Shown piece after piece: positions 33,423 to 45,600 of a stretch of DNA of 64,000 nucleotides. Numbering within the stretch: the first letter of the stretch is position 1; each line of letters starts with the position of its first letter. The stretch comes from Micractinium sp. NFX-FRZ (Eukaryota > Chlorophyta > Trebouxiophyceae > Chlorellales > Chlorellaceae). Below the pieces are notes generated by a model. That model made no database searches and had not been told where the DNA came from. It was given only the letters and a program-made list of their open reading frames with translations. The position numbers were made by a program, and so were the translations under genes. Where the stretch lies: NCBI GenBank assembly GCA_029339195.1, contig JAPTJF010000220.1:33929-97928 (forward strand), in the 5' to 3' direction.

Positions 33423-36400
33423 ATGAGCTGGAGCACTTGCCTGGACTGTTTGGAGGGCATCCTGGAAGGGCGCACCCTGTTTCGGGGGGATGCAGCGGTC
33501 ACGGAGGAGGCGGCGATCCATTCGCTGGCCATGTCAGCGGATGCACTGCCCAACGTGGCACAAGGCCCTGCGGTGACCGCACGCCTCAGCGGGTAGGGTT
33601 TTGAATGTCACAACACGCACGGCATGGGAGTAGTGGTGGAAGTGGTTGGGTAGCTTCCTGCACTCAAGGTTTACTCAAGGAGCAGGAGCAGCAACGGGCT
33701 GCCGTTGCCTGGCGGCCGTACCCCTGGCAGCTTGTGTGGGCGCAACCTGCTCTGCTGCCGCAGCAAGCACGCCTTACTCACATCCCCACTAGCTTCTCCG
33801 ATAGGGCACAGGTTCAAAACCTGAATCCCGGTCCTTTCTTGCGCTGATTCTGCAGGAGTTTGAGAGACTTGGGCGTCCAACTCATCGAGCTGGAGACAGC
33901 GGTGCGTGCTGAGCTGGCAGGCAGCGCCAGCCTGGAAGTCCGCATGCCGCAGCTCCTGGAAGCAGGCAGCCTGATAGTTGCTGGGGCAGCCATGGCGCTC
34001 AAGGCGCGCCTCACAGACTTCGGAGCTGTGCTGGCGCTGTCGTCCGCAGCCATGCAGCTGATGCTCAGCTCGGGCCGGGGCATGCTGGAGGTCCACCCTC
34101 GGCGCCTGGGGCCCGCAGGGCAGGCCGCCACCGTGCGCGCCCTCGTCAGCGCACTGCTCAGCACGCTGTGGTTTGTGCTGCGCCTGCTGATGGAGCCGTG
34201 GAATGCGCGGGCGCGGGCTCTGGTTGGCAGCACATGCTGCGTCGGCCTGGCCGAGGCGTTGTGCTGCGCAGGCAGCGCACTGCAGAGCTTGGGCCCAGAA
34301 GCGATGCGCACGGCCGCGGGCAAAGGTACGGCTGGGTGCCAGCCCGCCTGCCTGCCTCCAGCCTGCATGCCCGCCTCCCTGCCACCTGCTAGCGCGCTTG
34401 CCGGCCTGCCTTTACGCCGAGGCTCGCACCGCTGCACAAGAACACTGCTGTCTGAATCCAGCCGTGTGCTCTCTCCAACTGATCCCGCTTCCCCCCGCGT
34501 TCCACTGCTCTCGCCCCTCCCCGCCTCCCGCTCACACCCGCCCAGCTTCACCCCCGCCCGGCTGGCCCCTGCGCCCTCCCAACCCTGTTGCTGCTGATGA
34601 TCCTGATGCTGATTGGAGCCCGCAGTGTCTGTGCACCCTCTGCTGCAGTGTACATGGAGCGCCTCCCCTGCGTAATGTCCATGCTCCTTGAAGCCCCAGA
34701 CATGGGCTTCTCAGCGCGCCTGCAAGCCAACCCGCCCTGCCAGCGCCAGCTGGCAAACCACCTCCTCTTTGCGCTCGACTGGCTGTTTGCTGGGAGCGAA
34801 GCAGCAACAGGCGTGGCGGCAAACGGAGCGCACGGGGCCTCCCATGGCGGCAGCAGCACGGGCGGCGGCAGCGGCGGCGGCGGGCCCGGGGAGATGGCAC
34901 AGCGCACCCCTGGGCAGCTCTGGCAGCTGGCCTGCCTGGGCCTCAGCTCACTCACGGCTGCTGAGCTGATGGAGGGGCTGGAAGAGGAGGCCAGTCAGGG
35001 CAGTGCAGCGCGGGTGCTGGCGACCGCAGGCACGGCGCTACGCGTGGCGGTAGCAGAGGGGCTGTGCGTCCCTGAAGAGCTGCTTAGCGACGCATACTAT
35101 TTCAGCATCAAACTGGCCGGCATAGCTTCGCAGAGCGTGCTGTTTCCACCGGGCGCGCCTGCGGCCGTGCACAGCGGGAGGGGGGCGCCAGGCCTGCCCC
35201 CCGCGGCAGGCAACCCGCAGCAGCAGGCGGCGGCCTGGGCGGTGCTGCGCCTGCTGCCCGACCTGGCGCCAGCGCTGCAGCGGCTGGTTCGCCGAGGCAT
35301 GGCGGTGCTGCAAGCGGCCAGGGAGGCTGGGCAGGAGGCGGGCGAACCGGCTGCAGAAGCAGACACGGCCTGCTTCTTTGCCACCGCTGTACTGGACCCA
35401 GCTTTGGTTGCACCCTGCCTGACGGATAAGAGCCAGACTGCCATCTGGTGCCTGGCAGGTGAGCACCGCATGAGCGGCCACATGTGGGGAGGTGGGAGCG
35501 GCCTTCTAGAGAAACGCTGCTTGGCGGCATGGGGTGGTGCTGTGCACACGTTTCCTGTGCCGTGCCGTGCTGCCGTGCTCCATCTGTGCCCACCAGTGCT
35601 GCCGACCTACCCCTGCGCTGTGCCGCCCCCACCCGCCGCGCATGCCCTGCAGCCAGCGCTGCCCTCCGCCTGCTGCCGCTGCTGAGCGACATGCTCCTGG
35701 AGTTCCCAGAGGCGTCCGCGGCGGCCGCCGCTCAGCGCCTAGGCTCCGTTGAGTCGATGCCAGTACTGGCACTGCGCTGTGTCACCGTGTGGACCGCGTT
35801 CATTGAGCCCGTGGCTGAGCTGCATGCCCAGCTGACTCAGGACCCAGCGTTGCATGGTGACGTGGCGGCCGCCACCGCCGAGCCGCTGTGGCAGCTGCAC
35901 ACCGCCGCCCTGCGGTTGGTGCACTGGGCGGCGGGGCAGGGGGAGCAGCGGCTGGCGGCGGTGTTCCCTCAATGGGACTGGCGCTGGCTGGCTTTCAACC
36001 TGGCAAACACGCTTCAGCTGGTTTGGGAGGCAAACAGGATGGCGCGCACCACAGCGTGCATAGCAGGCGACACGCAGCAGGAGGCGGCTCTGACCAGGTG
36101 ACTGGCTGACCTAAACAGCTGGCTGCCCAGGACGGTTGTGCCGGCTGTTTGCCCGCCACCTGGTCATTGCATCGTATGCCACCCACCCCTCTCTCACCTC
36201 ACACCTCTCTGGCTGCTCACACGCTGTGCTGCCCCGCCTCCCTCCCCGCCTCCCTCACCCACTGCCACAGGCGCATGCAGGCCATCTGCGCCGCGCACGC
36301 TCCAGCAGTGGCTGTGCTGGGTTCCAAATTGGGGCTGCAGCCGGATCGTTTGGACATAGGCTTTTGCCTCGATCTCAGGCTGGTGGCGGCAGCCGCCCCG

Positions 36401-37818
36401 CCCCCTGTCCTCACGCCGGAGCTGCTCTCCGCCTTCGATGCCTGCGTGCGGCAGGACTGGCGGGTGAGAGCAGGGCCAAGGCCTGTGGCTGTTTGCACAC
36501 AGGTGCCTGCCAGCCTGGCGGTTGAAAAGAGCACCGCAGAGGCGGCCTGTTGCTCTTCCTGTTGCTGCTCCCCTCAGCCAGGATTTTTTACTTTGGCTTT
36601 GCTTGGCTTTGGGGCGTCACTGCTGGGTCCCCGCAAATGCAGTGCCACCAGCTCGTGCCCAGCCGACCTGCCCCGCCTGAGGGTGGGGTGTGGAATAGCT
36701 TTCCTCCGTTCCTCCCTTTTTGTCATGTTGAGGGGCGGGTAGGGAGCCAGCAACCACCTAGCTCGCCTGCCCTCACTCGTGCTCTCCAGCCGCCAGCTCA
36801 TCTTTCTCAGCATGATGAGCCGTCTCATGGCCGCTGAGGCGAGTGCCCCACGGTGGCCTGCCCGCCCCTCCTCCCTCCTGCAGGCGTCCTCTTGGGAAGA
36901 CACCTCGCTGCTGTGGGAGCGCGTGCACAAGGTGGCACTGGAGGCGGAGGAGTGGCCGCGCTACGCCGCCCTGCTGCTGCGCAGCGGGCTGCTCGCGCAC
37001 GGCGTGCGCCTGGCACACGACGCAGGCCTGCCCACGCCCGGGGGGCAGGTGACCTGTGCCTGCTTGTCCGTGCATTGTTGCCTGAGCTGCCTGAGCTGAC
37101 GGGTTATGTTGCCCTTGCTCTAGTGAATGCATGCAAACACGCTCGCTCCTGCTGCCATGTGTGCATACAATGTGTGTGCGCAAGGTAACACAGATCACGC
37201 ACCTCACTGACTTGTCTCCCTCGTGCTGTGCAGGCCCGGCGCCTGCTGGCCACGCTGCACGTGCTGTGCGGCAACTTTTGCGGCTCTTGCATCTCGTTGA
37301 TGGAGGCAGAGCAATTAGACCGTGCAGGCAGCAGCGGCGGCGGCGGCGGCAGCGGTGGCAGCAGCAGCGGCTCGGCAGCTGCCAGGGGCGGCACCGCTGC
37401 CATCTCAGACGCCCTACCTGCCCTCAAGGCAGCAATAAGGCAGTGTGAGGAGGCGGGGGGTGGCGTGGCCCCGCCTGCCAGCCTGGCATTGCTGCGGCTC
37501 TACCAGCAAACGCTGCTTCCGGCGGCCACACGGCTCGCCACGGCCATGCAGGCGTGGTGGGCGGAGCCGGAGCAACAGGCGGCGGCGCAGCTGGAGGCAG
37601 CGCAGGTGGCAGGCACCCGCAGCTGCGCCTACCTGCGCTGCGCCAACCTGGGCAGCAGCGGCGGGCCCGCGGCAGGGCAGGGTGAGGGCAGCAAGCGGTG
37701 CAGCGGGTGCCGCTCGGTCCGCTACTGCGGCACCGCCTGCTCTCATGCCGACTGGCGGGCGGGGCACCGCCGTATGTGCAAGGTGCTGGCTGAGGCGCGG
37801 CAGCAGCAGGGTGGGTAG
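33423..37818 (+). CDS. MYND zinc-finger protein A
   Basis: Seven exons: 33423-33592, about 33856-34324, 34649-35457, about 35650-36101, 36271-36463, 36884-37048 and about 37234-37818; about 945 residues. The body is a largely helical, Leu/Ala-rich repeat-like region without a named domain (for example AALRLLPLLSDMLLEFPE). A conserved block precedes the finger: VALEAEEWPRYAALLLRSGLL. The C-terminus has a MYND finger: CAYLRC...GSKRCSGCRSVRYC followed by CSHADWRAGHRRMC, with the metal ligands Cys, Cys, Cys, Cys, Cys, Cys, His and Cys present. MYND fingers bind short Pro-rich peptides. No SET domain was found, so it is not an evident SMYD methyltransferase. It is a paralogue of the gene at 42609. 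Function unknown; large MYND families like this are known in Chlorella-type algae. Confidence 0.88.
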
Positions 37819-38440
37819 GTGTATAACCTTGTGTGCCGCTACGCCATGTTTGCTCGTGTGTTCTGATCTGCGTGATCTCCCCTCTTTGCACCTTGCTTGC
37901 ATATGTAGTCTTGAACTGATATTACAGGAGGCAGGCCACTTGGGTGGGCACTGCAGCATTCACAGGGACGTTGGAAAAAGGCTCGGAAGGAATACAAAAG
38001 TTCAGAGCAATTTCAAAGCATCGGGGGGTGGGAAGGCAAGGGATGTGGCTTGCATGGGTGCAATGTGTGATGGTGGCTGGGGTGCAGGCGTGATCATGGG
38101 ATGGAGCGTGGCGTGCAGTGAAGTGGTGCAACTGAATGAAAGGGGTGCGGAACAGATCATTTTTATTGTTATTTGATGCAGCAGCTGTCTCCGCTGCAAG
38201 CCAGCCAGTCAGCTGGCTTGCTTGCGCTGGCATGCCGCAGGGAGGTGGGAGGGCTGGGGAGGAAGGTCCCCTTTATTGGGAGGTGCGCATCCTTACAAGG
38301 AGCTTGCCATCTTACGGGCTGAGCGCTCACAAGTTGGGAGCGCCCTCTTGCCGTCCGGACGCTTCCGGGGGCCCTGGGAATCACTGGATGAGACCACGGG
38401 CCGCCCCCCTTGCTGTCCCGGGAATTCCTCACTCGGTCGA
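37819..38440. other. Convergent 3' region
   Basis: Lies between the stops of MYND A (plus) and the fasciclin gene (minus). The plus-strand word ttaca at 38293-38297 is a minus-strand TGTAA, 144 bases after the fasciclin stop. No gene seen. Confidence 0.5.
38293..38297 (-). terminator. Poly(A) signal TGTAA (minus strand)
   Basis: TGTAA read on the minus strand, downstream of the fasciclin gene stop at 38441-38443. Confidence 0.5.
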
Positions 38441-41400
38441 TCAGGGGATGAGCACATCGTCGATGATGTGCACCAGGCCAGCGCCTGCAGGTAGGTCGCC
38501 GATGACGATCTGCGAGGGGGGCCAGGGGCAGGTGGGGAGAGCAAGGATGAGGGATGAGATTGGAGGGAGGGGCAGCGCTGGACGGTCACATGCATGCAGG
38601 TTGCTGGTGAGAATCTGCCAGGGAGGGGCAGGGGCAGGGGCAGGGCAGAGGCCGGGGGGGAAGGAGAGCAGGGGTCAGGGAGGGGTTGTAGAGGGGAGCA
38701 AGGAGGGAGATAGGGAGGCACGCAGGCAGGCCGCGACAGATGACTGCTAGGTGAAGGGGAGGCAGGGGGGCAGGGGAAGCACGGGGGGGCAGGTGGGGCG
38801 AGCAGGGGCCAGGCGCAAAAAGAAGAGAGGGCAAAGAGCCACCGCAGGTGGGAGCCAGGCCCCCACTTCTTCCCACACCCACAAAGCTCCAAACAAACGC
38901 TGCCTCCCTTCCCCAGCCAGCCAGCCCTCAACTCCCTGCCCTACTTCCCTACAGCCATCTCCCTTCATGTGCACCCCTTGCATGCGTATGCATCACACCC
39001 ATTGGCCCACAGCAGGCACAGCAAAGCAGGCACAGCAGGCACACCTCAGCGCTGGAGCGGGTGCCCACAACCTCGAAGTCGTCATACTCCTCAAGCCCCT
39101 CATCACCGTCGTCGTCGCCATCGTCAGAGTCAAGGCGCAGCTGCAGTGGTGTACAATGGCAGCAGCGGCGGGGCCCGGCAACGGCTTGTGAGTGCGGAGG
39201 GTGGGAGGTGTGCACCGTGGCGAAGCAGCGAGCCTCCTGCTCCCCCGGCCAGTGCGCATGTGGCACTGCCTGAGCCAGGCAACGCCAAGGGCTGCCTGCT
39301 GCGTGCAAAACACTGGCGGGTGCTCCTCGCTGCACGGCGTCCCATCTAACGCAAGCTTGCGAGCTTGCATGCAGCTTGCTTGCAGTACTGCCTGGCACTA
39401 CTGACTCAGGGCAGTAGTGAGTGCTCAGCTTAAGCACCCCCACATGCGCATGTCATGCACACCTTGAGTGCCTGCCCCTCCAGCAGGGTGGGCGCCGTCT
39501 TGGGAGCGCCGGTGCTGGGCCAGGCGGTGGTGGGCAGGAGGCCGGGTGCCACGTGGTACTGGAGGACCTGCATGAGAGGACCGCAAGTAGGGGCATGGCG
39601 GGGCAGGGGGCAGGAGGGGGCGGTGAGGGTGCCAGCCGGGGAAAGGCAAGACAAGACAGGACAAGGCAAGCCAGGACAAGCCAAAGGTATGGAAAGCTGG
39701 AGCCAGCAGGGGGCAGGCGGGCAGGAGGGCAGGGCAGGGCAGGGCAGGGCAGGGCTTCACAGGCAGCGGTGAGATGCCAAACAAGGGTGTGGAGTCGGGC
39801 CAGCCAGTATCCTCTGGGCAGGCTTGGCCTGGGCTGTCTGCAGAGCCTGTGTGGGACTGCCCTGAACAAATTCGTCAAGGATGCTGCGCAGGAAATGAAA
39901 GTGTGCTCCCTAGTGTGCTCACTCACCTTGGTCAGCATCGGGACATCAGTCAGCAGCGCAGCAAAGCAGCGGTCGTCATCACCGCCCAAAGAGGAGCCAG
40001 AGGTGGAGTCGTCATCCAGCAGGCGCCGGCGCTTGTCATCGTCGTCGTCATCGCCCCGGCAGCGGCTGGGGAAGCGACGGCAGAAGGCGCGCAGGGCGGC
40101 AGCACGGCGTGCGGCGGCACGCCGGGCAGCGGCGCGACGGGTGGCAGCGCGCCAGGCAGCGGCGCGCCGAGCGGCGGCACGACGCGCGGCGGCACGGCGG
40201 GCAGCGGCGCGGCGGGCGGCGAGAGAGCTGGGGCTGGGGCGAGGGCGGTCGTCATCTGCAGGGTTTGAAGGGTGGACAAGGCAGGGTTGGTCAGTACCAT
40301 TGTTGGACAACACGAGGGATAGCTGGGCAGGCATGCACGCAAGGCCCCCTTCTCCCGCCCAGCCAGATTGAGAGTTGCCCCAGGCGCAAGACATGCAAGC
40401 ACTCGACTAGCGCCCCCCATTGCCTCATTTCCAGCCCTCCCTGTCCACCATCATCGTCGTCATCATCATCATCATCATCATCGTCGTCATCCAGCAGCTT
40501 CCTGCGCTTGTCATCACCGTCGTCATTGTTGTCGTCACCCCACGAGTCGTCATCATTGCTGTTGTCGTCGTCGTCATTGCCATCCACAGCAGGCAGGCTC
40601 AGCTCGCAATCGTCGTCAAACAGATCACGGAAGGCGTCGTCTGCAGCAGGGATGGGATGTGTAAGTCAGTTAGAAGGAAGGTGGGGTGGTGGGACATGGC
40701 CCGGAAGTAGTGGTGGGCTGCAAGCAAGATAGGCAGCCGGTGCAGCGATGTAGCAGGCAGGCAAGCAGGCAGGCAGGCGGGCAAGGGCAGGTAAGCAGGC
40801 AGGCAAGGGCGGGCAAGGGCAGGCAAGGGCAGGCAGGCAGGCAGGCTGCCACCAGGGCACTCACTGCTGGGAGCCAGCAGGGTGGCTTCGAGGGTGGAGT
40901 TGGACAGGGTGGCAGTGAGGCCGGCAGCCTGCAAGCAAAGGGAGGGCGTGAGGGAAGCATCATGGCCAGGCAAGCACTTGGTGGAGGGCACATATGATCC
41001 TTACAGGTCCAAGCGAGCCTGGCACATGCCAGCGCATGGGAGGGCGGGCAGGTGGTGGTCACTGCTGCGGCAATGGCCGGCTAGGCCACGGGCAGCTGGG
41101 TGGCAGCTGGGGAGCAGGGGCAGGGCAGGCATGACGGCCTTTTCAGAGCCAGATGCACCCCACGAGATCACAGCCCCCCTACTCACATCGACAGCCCGCT
41201 GCAGGTAGGTGAGCTTAGCCCTCACGATGGCATCATAAAGACTGGTGGCATAGGTGGTGCTTGCCTCCTCCTGAGCATGGGCCGGGGCTGCTGGCAGGCG
41301 GCAGAGTCGGCGGGTTGGGGGAAAGCGGTGCCATCAGCGGCATGGGGTGCAGGCCAGGCCACACACCCGTCCCATCCCGTTTGATGGGAAGCCAGAGGTT

Positions 41401-41633
41401 AGGTGTGCTGTTGAGCAGCATGCCGCTCCTGGAGGGGCCCCTCCCTAGCAGCGAGACTGCATCACGCCGCACTGAGTTGGCACTCAGGCGCTGGCGGCTT
41501 GGCGGCGGTGCAGGCGGCATGGTCAGAAGCCCCCCCCCCCCGACCTCTCAGGCGCCGGCGCTGACTCACCAGAGAGCAGGAGGAACAGTCCTGCGGCCAG
41601 CGCGAGGCCGACACCGAGCTTTGGCGGCGACAT
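38441..41633 (-). CDS. Secreted fasciclin (FAS1) protein with acidic and Arg-Ala inserts
   Basis: FAS1 domains mediate adhesion at cell surfaces and in walls. Exons read down the minus strand: 41633-about 41570 (signal peptide MSPPKLGVGLALAAGLFLLLS), 41270-41187, 40928-40865, 40640-40449, 40255-39927, 39567-39463, 39140-39045 and 38509-38441; from the second exon on, all lengths and phases agree. The FAS1 start is LTYLQRAVDAAGLTATLSNS...ATLLAPSNDAFRDLF. The H2-type motif is VLQYHVAPGLLPT, followed by APTLLEGQALK. The end is FEVVGTRSSAEIVIGDLPAGAGLVHIIDDVLIP. Between NDAF and YHVAPG sits an insert of about 175 residues: two acidic modules with KRRKLLDDD and KRRRLLDDD, a run of 14 Asp, and an (RRAAA)n block. 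The exon 1/2 phase does not match directly, so a small exon in 41290-41560 may be missing from this model. Confidence 0.87.
40088..40222 (-). repeat. 15-base coding repeat, (Arg-Arg-Ala-Ala-Ala)n
   Basis: Tandem 15-base units of the form gcggcacgncgngcg encode about nine RRAAA pentapeptides with a few changes (WRAAT, LRA) in the fasciclin insert. The plus-strand frame gives a mirror Ala/Arg peptide, which is a shadow. Confidence 0.88.
40449..40493 (-). repeat. GAT/GAC tract coding poly-Asp
   Basis: The plus strand reads (ATC/GTC)n, giving up to 14 consecutive Asp in the fasciclin protein. It lies at the exon end, whose donor falls within the repeat (GATGATG|GTGGAC). Confidence 0.85.
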
Positions 41634-41729
41634 GGCGTGATAAACGCCATGGTTTAGCCGCAATTATGTAGCGCACGGCAGCTTCCCACAGCACCGCAGC
41701 CCGTAGCTGACACGCGCGCAAGCCGCGCT

Positions 41730-41879
41730 ATGTCGGACCAGTCGGACCAGTGCCAGCAGTACTACCCCAGCTTCTGGCAGGAGCGGCAGCTCCGGCAGCC
41801 CCTGGACCCACCCTGGTGCAGCCAAGCAGGGCGCGTGGGGCCCACAGACTCGAGCAGGAGCTTCAGGGGCGAAAACTAA
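41730..41879 (+). CDS. Small ORF, doubtful
   Basis: A 49-codon ORF with a distinct ATG start, MSDQSDQCQQYYPSFWQERQ..., begins only 97 bases from the divergent fasciclin ATG. It is less Ala/Arg-biased than random frames here. It could be a small gene, a first exon, or chance. I recognise no family. Confidence 0.2.
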   Translation: MSDQSDQCQQYYPSFWQERQLRQPLDPPWCSQAGRVGPTDSSRSFRGEN

Positions 41880-42608
41880 GAACCTACGCGTGCTGTATTG
41901 GAGAGACAGGCAAGCCGACGCCGTGCCGGCGCGCTGGTGTGGCTGGCAGTGCTCCTCCCGACGCCCGGTGGACACCCGCCAACCCACACTTGACCCACAC
42001 CTCCCCTCTTGGCTCACATACTTGCCAGACAGAGATGCCAGACACGGCACTGGTCAAACACTATTGCCAGGTTGCGGGGGCTTTATTGTCAGGATCACAC
42101 ACACTGAACTCTGGCCATGGCTCTTGGGCGACTCAGCACACCGCCCCCAGCACACCTGTGCCGCTTGCACCCTGCAGGAGGCCCCCCTTCCATCAGGTTC
42201 ACACTGTGGGACACTTTCAGTGGTTGGATTTCAAGAGCAACGAGCACACTCCTTTAATTAGACGCATGCCAGCCCTGCGTGCTGTTTGGGTGGTCATGTG
42301 CAGGTGGCTACCCCCGCCGCATCCCGTGTGTGGCGGCGCAGCGTGCAGATCACGCCGGTGGCCATAATTCAGGGCCTTGGTCGCCAGTCCTGGTGCACCT
42401 CTGCACGTCGCGCAGCTTCCATGTTCGTCATCCGAGACCGGGTGGAGCAGTCGAAGCACTGTGGCCTACTCACGCTTGAAAGCTTCGGCTTGTGCCCTCC
42501 GCCTCTGCTCGGCAGCCTTAGGGTCACCAAGCCTGCGGCTGCGGTAGGCGGTTCCTCCGTCGACCTCGTGCTGGGCTGCACCACCTGCCGCCTGTGCCGG
42601 GCGCCGCC
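41880..42608. other. Upstream region of MYND gene B
   Basis: No convincing gene. On the minus strand, an open stretch at about 42560-42474 ends in a GTGAGT donor-like site (LGDPKAAEQRRRAQAEAFK), but no partner exon was found. The region should hold the MYND B promoter. Confidence 0.35.
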
Positions 42609-45600
42609 ATGAGCGGGCAGTGGGAGCGGGTGCTGACGCAGCTGGAGCGGCTGCTGGATGGCAGCTTCCTCGACACGCAGCAAACAGCCCGCAACCTGCA
42701 ATGGGGCTCCGACTTCTGGACGCGGGAAGCACCGGCCTTGGGCTCGCCGCCTAGCCAGAGCATGCGGCGGCGCCTCTCCAGGTGCGGGCGGGGTGTGGCA
42801 CTTGGCTGTCATTTGGCCGGCTCAAAGTACGGTCCCCAGGGGCCCGCATGGGGCCAGCCGTTGCGCCTTCAACAACACAGCACAACTTGATCCTGGCAGC
42901 ACTGAAAGCCGTACCTTGCACTCTCTGCTGCAGGGGGGTGCGCACCCTGAGCGAGCAGCTGCGGCAGCTGGAGGCCGCGCCAGCCAGCGGCCGTGACGTG
43001 CCCTCAGCGGTGGTGCCTGCAGCGGACCTGCGAGCAGCGCAGCACGCGGCAGCGCTGCAGACAAGCGACGCCTGGCTCCGATTGATGCAAGCTGCGGAGC
43101 TGGGTGGGCAGGACTTGTACCGACTGGCTGCCGGCCTGTGCCCCCTCGTCTTCGGCAGCGGCCTGCGCCTGCTGCAGCAGGATTCGCTTACTGCTGCGCC
43201 AAGAGGCGGCCTGCTCTTCGCCCAAGTAAGCTTCACCTGGCGCTGCCTGTCAATTTTCAAGCAGCCCTGGGCTGCCGACATCCTGCCCGCAGTGGCCAGG
43301 ACAGTTGCCAAGCCAAGCGAGCTGCTGCCCTGGCTGCTGGCGGCGGTGCAGACGCTAGAGAGTGCTGCGGCCAGCGCAGGTGCGCGGTCCGCTAACAGCA
43401 CACCCACATGCCTGCCTGCCTGCATGCATGCATGCTTGCATGCATGCATGCTTGCATGCATGCATGCTTGCTAACCGGCCCGCCCGCCCGCATGTCTGCC
43501 TGCCTGACGGCCGGCCTGCTTGCTTGACGGCTTGCCCACCCGCATGCATGTTTGCCTGCCTGCCAGGGCAGCAGGCCAGACGACTGCCAGCTCCTGTCCC
43601 GCCCCTGCCTGCAGCACCTGGCGGGGAGCTGTTGCGCGCGGCTGGCTGCATGCCCTCCCTTGTTGGCTGCCTCATTGAAACCCTGAGTCTAGTCCTACAG
43701 AATCCTGCCTTTTGCCAGCTGGGGGCAATGCTAGAGAGCGATCCGGAGCAGCAGCGGCAGATTATGGCAGCTGCGGCGGCCGTGCTGGGCATCTTGCTGC
43801 GTGAAGCACAGGAGCAGCCCGCCCGCCCCGCTGCAAGAGAAGCAAGGGGCAGCCTTAGCAGCTCACACGCAGGCAGCGCCACCACCGCCGCCACCGCTGC
43901 CATCGGCAGCAGCAGCAGCAGCAGCGGCGGCAGCGGCAGCTGCACGCTTACTTCCCAGCAGTGGGCCTGGGTGTTTGAAGGGCTGGCCGCCCTGCACTCG
44001 CGTCACCTCTCACAGGGGCGTCTGCTCCTGGCCGCTGAAGGTGGCGGGATGCAGGCGCTAGCGGCAGTCACAGCGGTGATGCGGCTGGCGCTGGCGGCCG
44101 GGCAGGACTTGACGGCTCAGGAGTGTTCCATGGCCTGTTCTGCTGCACTTGGGACCGCGGGATTCGTCGCTTATCATGGTGTGCAGCCTCCTGATGCCTC
44201 GGATCCCTCACGGCTGGTGCCACACGCGGCAGAGGTCGCCAGTACATTGCTGCAGCTGGTGCCAGATCTGGCAGCTGCTGCGCGGCAGTGCCCGCATGAC
44301 GACAGCAGTCTGCTCATTCCGCTTATGCGCTCCTGCCAAACGATACTGTGTCTGCTGCCCTTGGTCTGCAACCTGACGGGCGTCGGGTCTGTGGCAGATC
44401 GGTGCCGAGCCGGTGAGTCAAGCACACCTGCTGGCCCGGCACGTCGCTATGCGACAGGCCATAGCACCTACTGCGTGCATGCCTCCCGTTAGCGTGAGCC
44501 GCGTGCGTGCCCGCCGCGCCCGCTGGGTGTGCCCTGTGGGCAGGGTGCCCGTCCGGCTCCCTCACCGTGCAGCGTGCCCCGCCGTCTTCCGCTGTGCAGC
44601 TGACGCGTGCCTGCGCCTGCTGCCAGTGCTCAGCGAGATACACACTCAGTGGTGCGGCCGGGACGTCATAGGAGGAGAGGAGCAGCAGGGGCAGGCAGCC
44701 GAGCATCCTTGTGAAGCATCGACGCTGCTGGCCGAAGCCTGCCTCGGCGTGTCGCGCTGCCTTGTTGAGTTAGCGGCCAATTCCCCGGACAACAGCCCGG
44801 CTGATGCAGCTGAAGGCGGTGCTGAGTCAGCAGGCGCCAGGGCCGAGCTGACGTGGCAGCTGCACAGCACCACCTGCCGCCTGCTGCACTGGGTCGCAGC
44901 CCTGAGTGAGGAGCAGCTGACCATGCTGCGCACGTTTGGCGACTGGCCAAGCCTGGCCGGCTCGGCCGCAGCGACTCTCGTGCTTGCCTACGACAGCACT
45001 GCAGCAGATCTGGGTGCAGCTCTGGGGCGCGTTGAGGAAGAGCAAGTGCACACACTGCACAGGTGGGTGCATGGGGCCCCCTCTGCTGTCGCTCCCCTTC
45101 CCGTGGTGCATGCGCCGCCTTTTGCCTTTGGCTTGCTGCCCTTTGCCGTTGTCCTGCCAACTCTGCCCTAACAGCGCACCTGCTCAATCGTCTTGTGACG
45201 CTGCAGGCGCCTGCAGGCCATGTGCACTGCGCACTCCCAGCTGCTGCCCCTGCTGGCAGCCAAGCTGGAGGTCTCCCTGGAGCAGCTGGCAACCGGAGCT
45301 GGGCTCTGGTTCACTCTAGTGATGGCAGCCACACCTGCGTCACTACTAGATCCCAGCCTGTTGCCAGCGTTTGCACGTGGCATGCAGGAAGAGTGCGAGG
45401 TGGGCTGCTGCAGCTGGCGTTGTCGGTGGTGTGGAAGCTGTGGGCGCCAGTGCAGACGGTGCCCAGGATGCATGGTGCAGTCTACATGGTTCGACAACAG
45501 GCAGAAAGCGAGGGGGAGGAGACCGGGGTGGCTGCCGTTCCCGCCCCGACACAGCCACACAACACAGGATGCATGGTATTACCGGCAGCAATGCAGGCAG

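Noticed and set aside
36480..36870. An extra MYND A exon (ARIFYFGFAWLWG and following)
   Set aside because: It lies between a clear GTGAGA donor and the ctgcag acceptor at 36883, and exon sizes match gene B without it.
40740..40860. A regulatory array of GGCAGGCA repeats between fasciclin exons
   Set aside because: It is plain intronic simple sequence of the kind seen in several other introns here (for example 61845-61893).
43408..43475. CRISPR-like repeat array
   Set aside because: It is a simple GCATGC/TGCC repeat without spacers, inside a eukaryotic intron.
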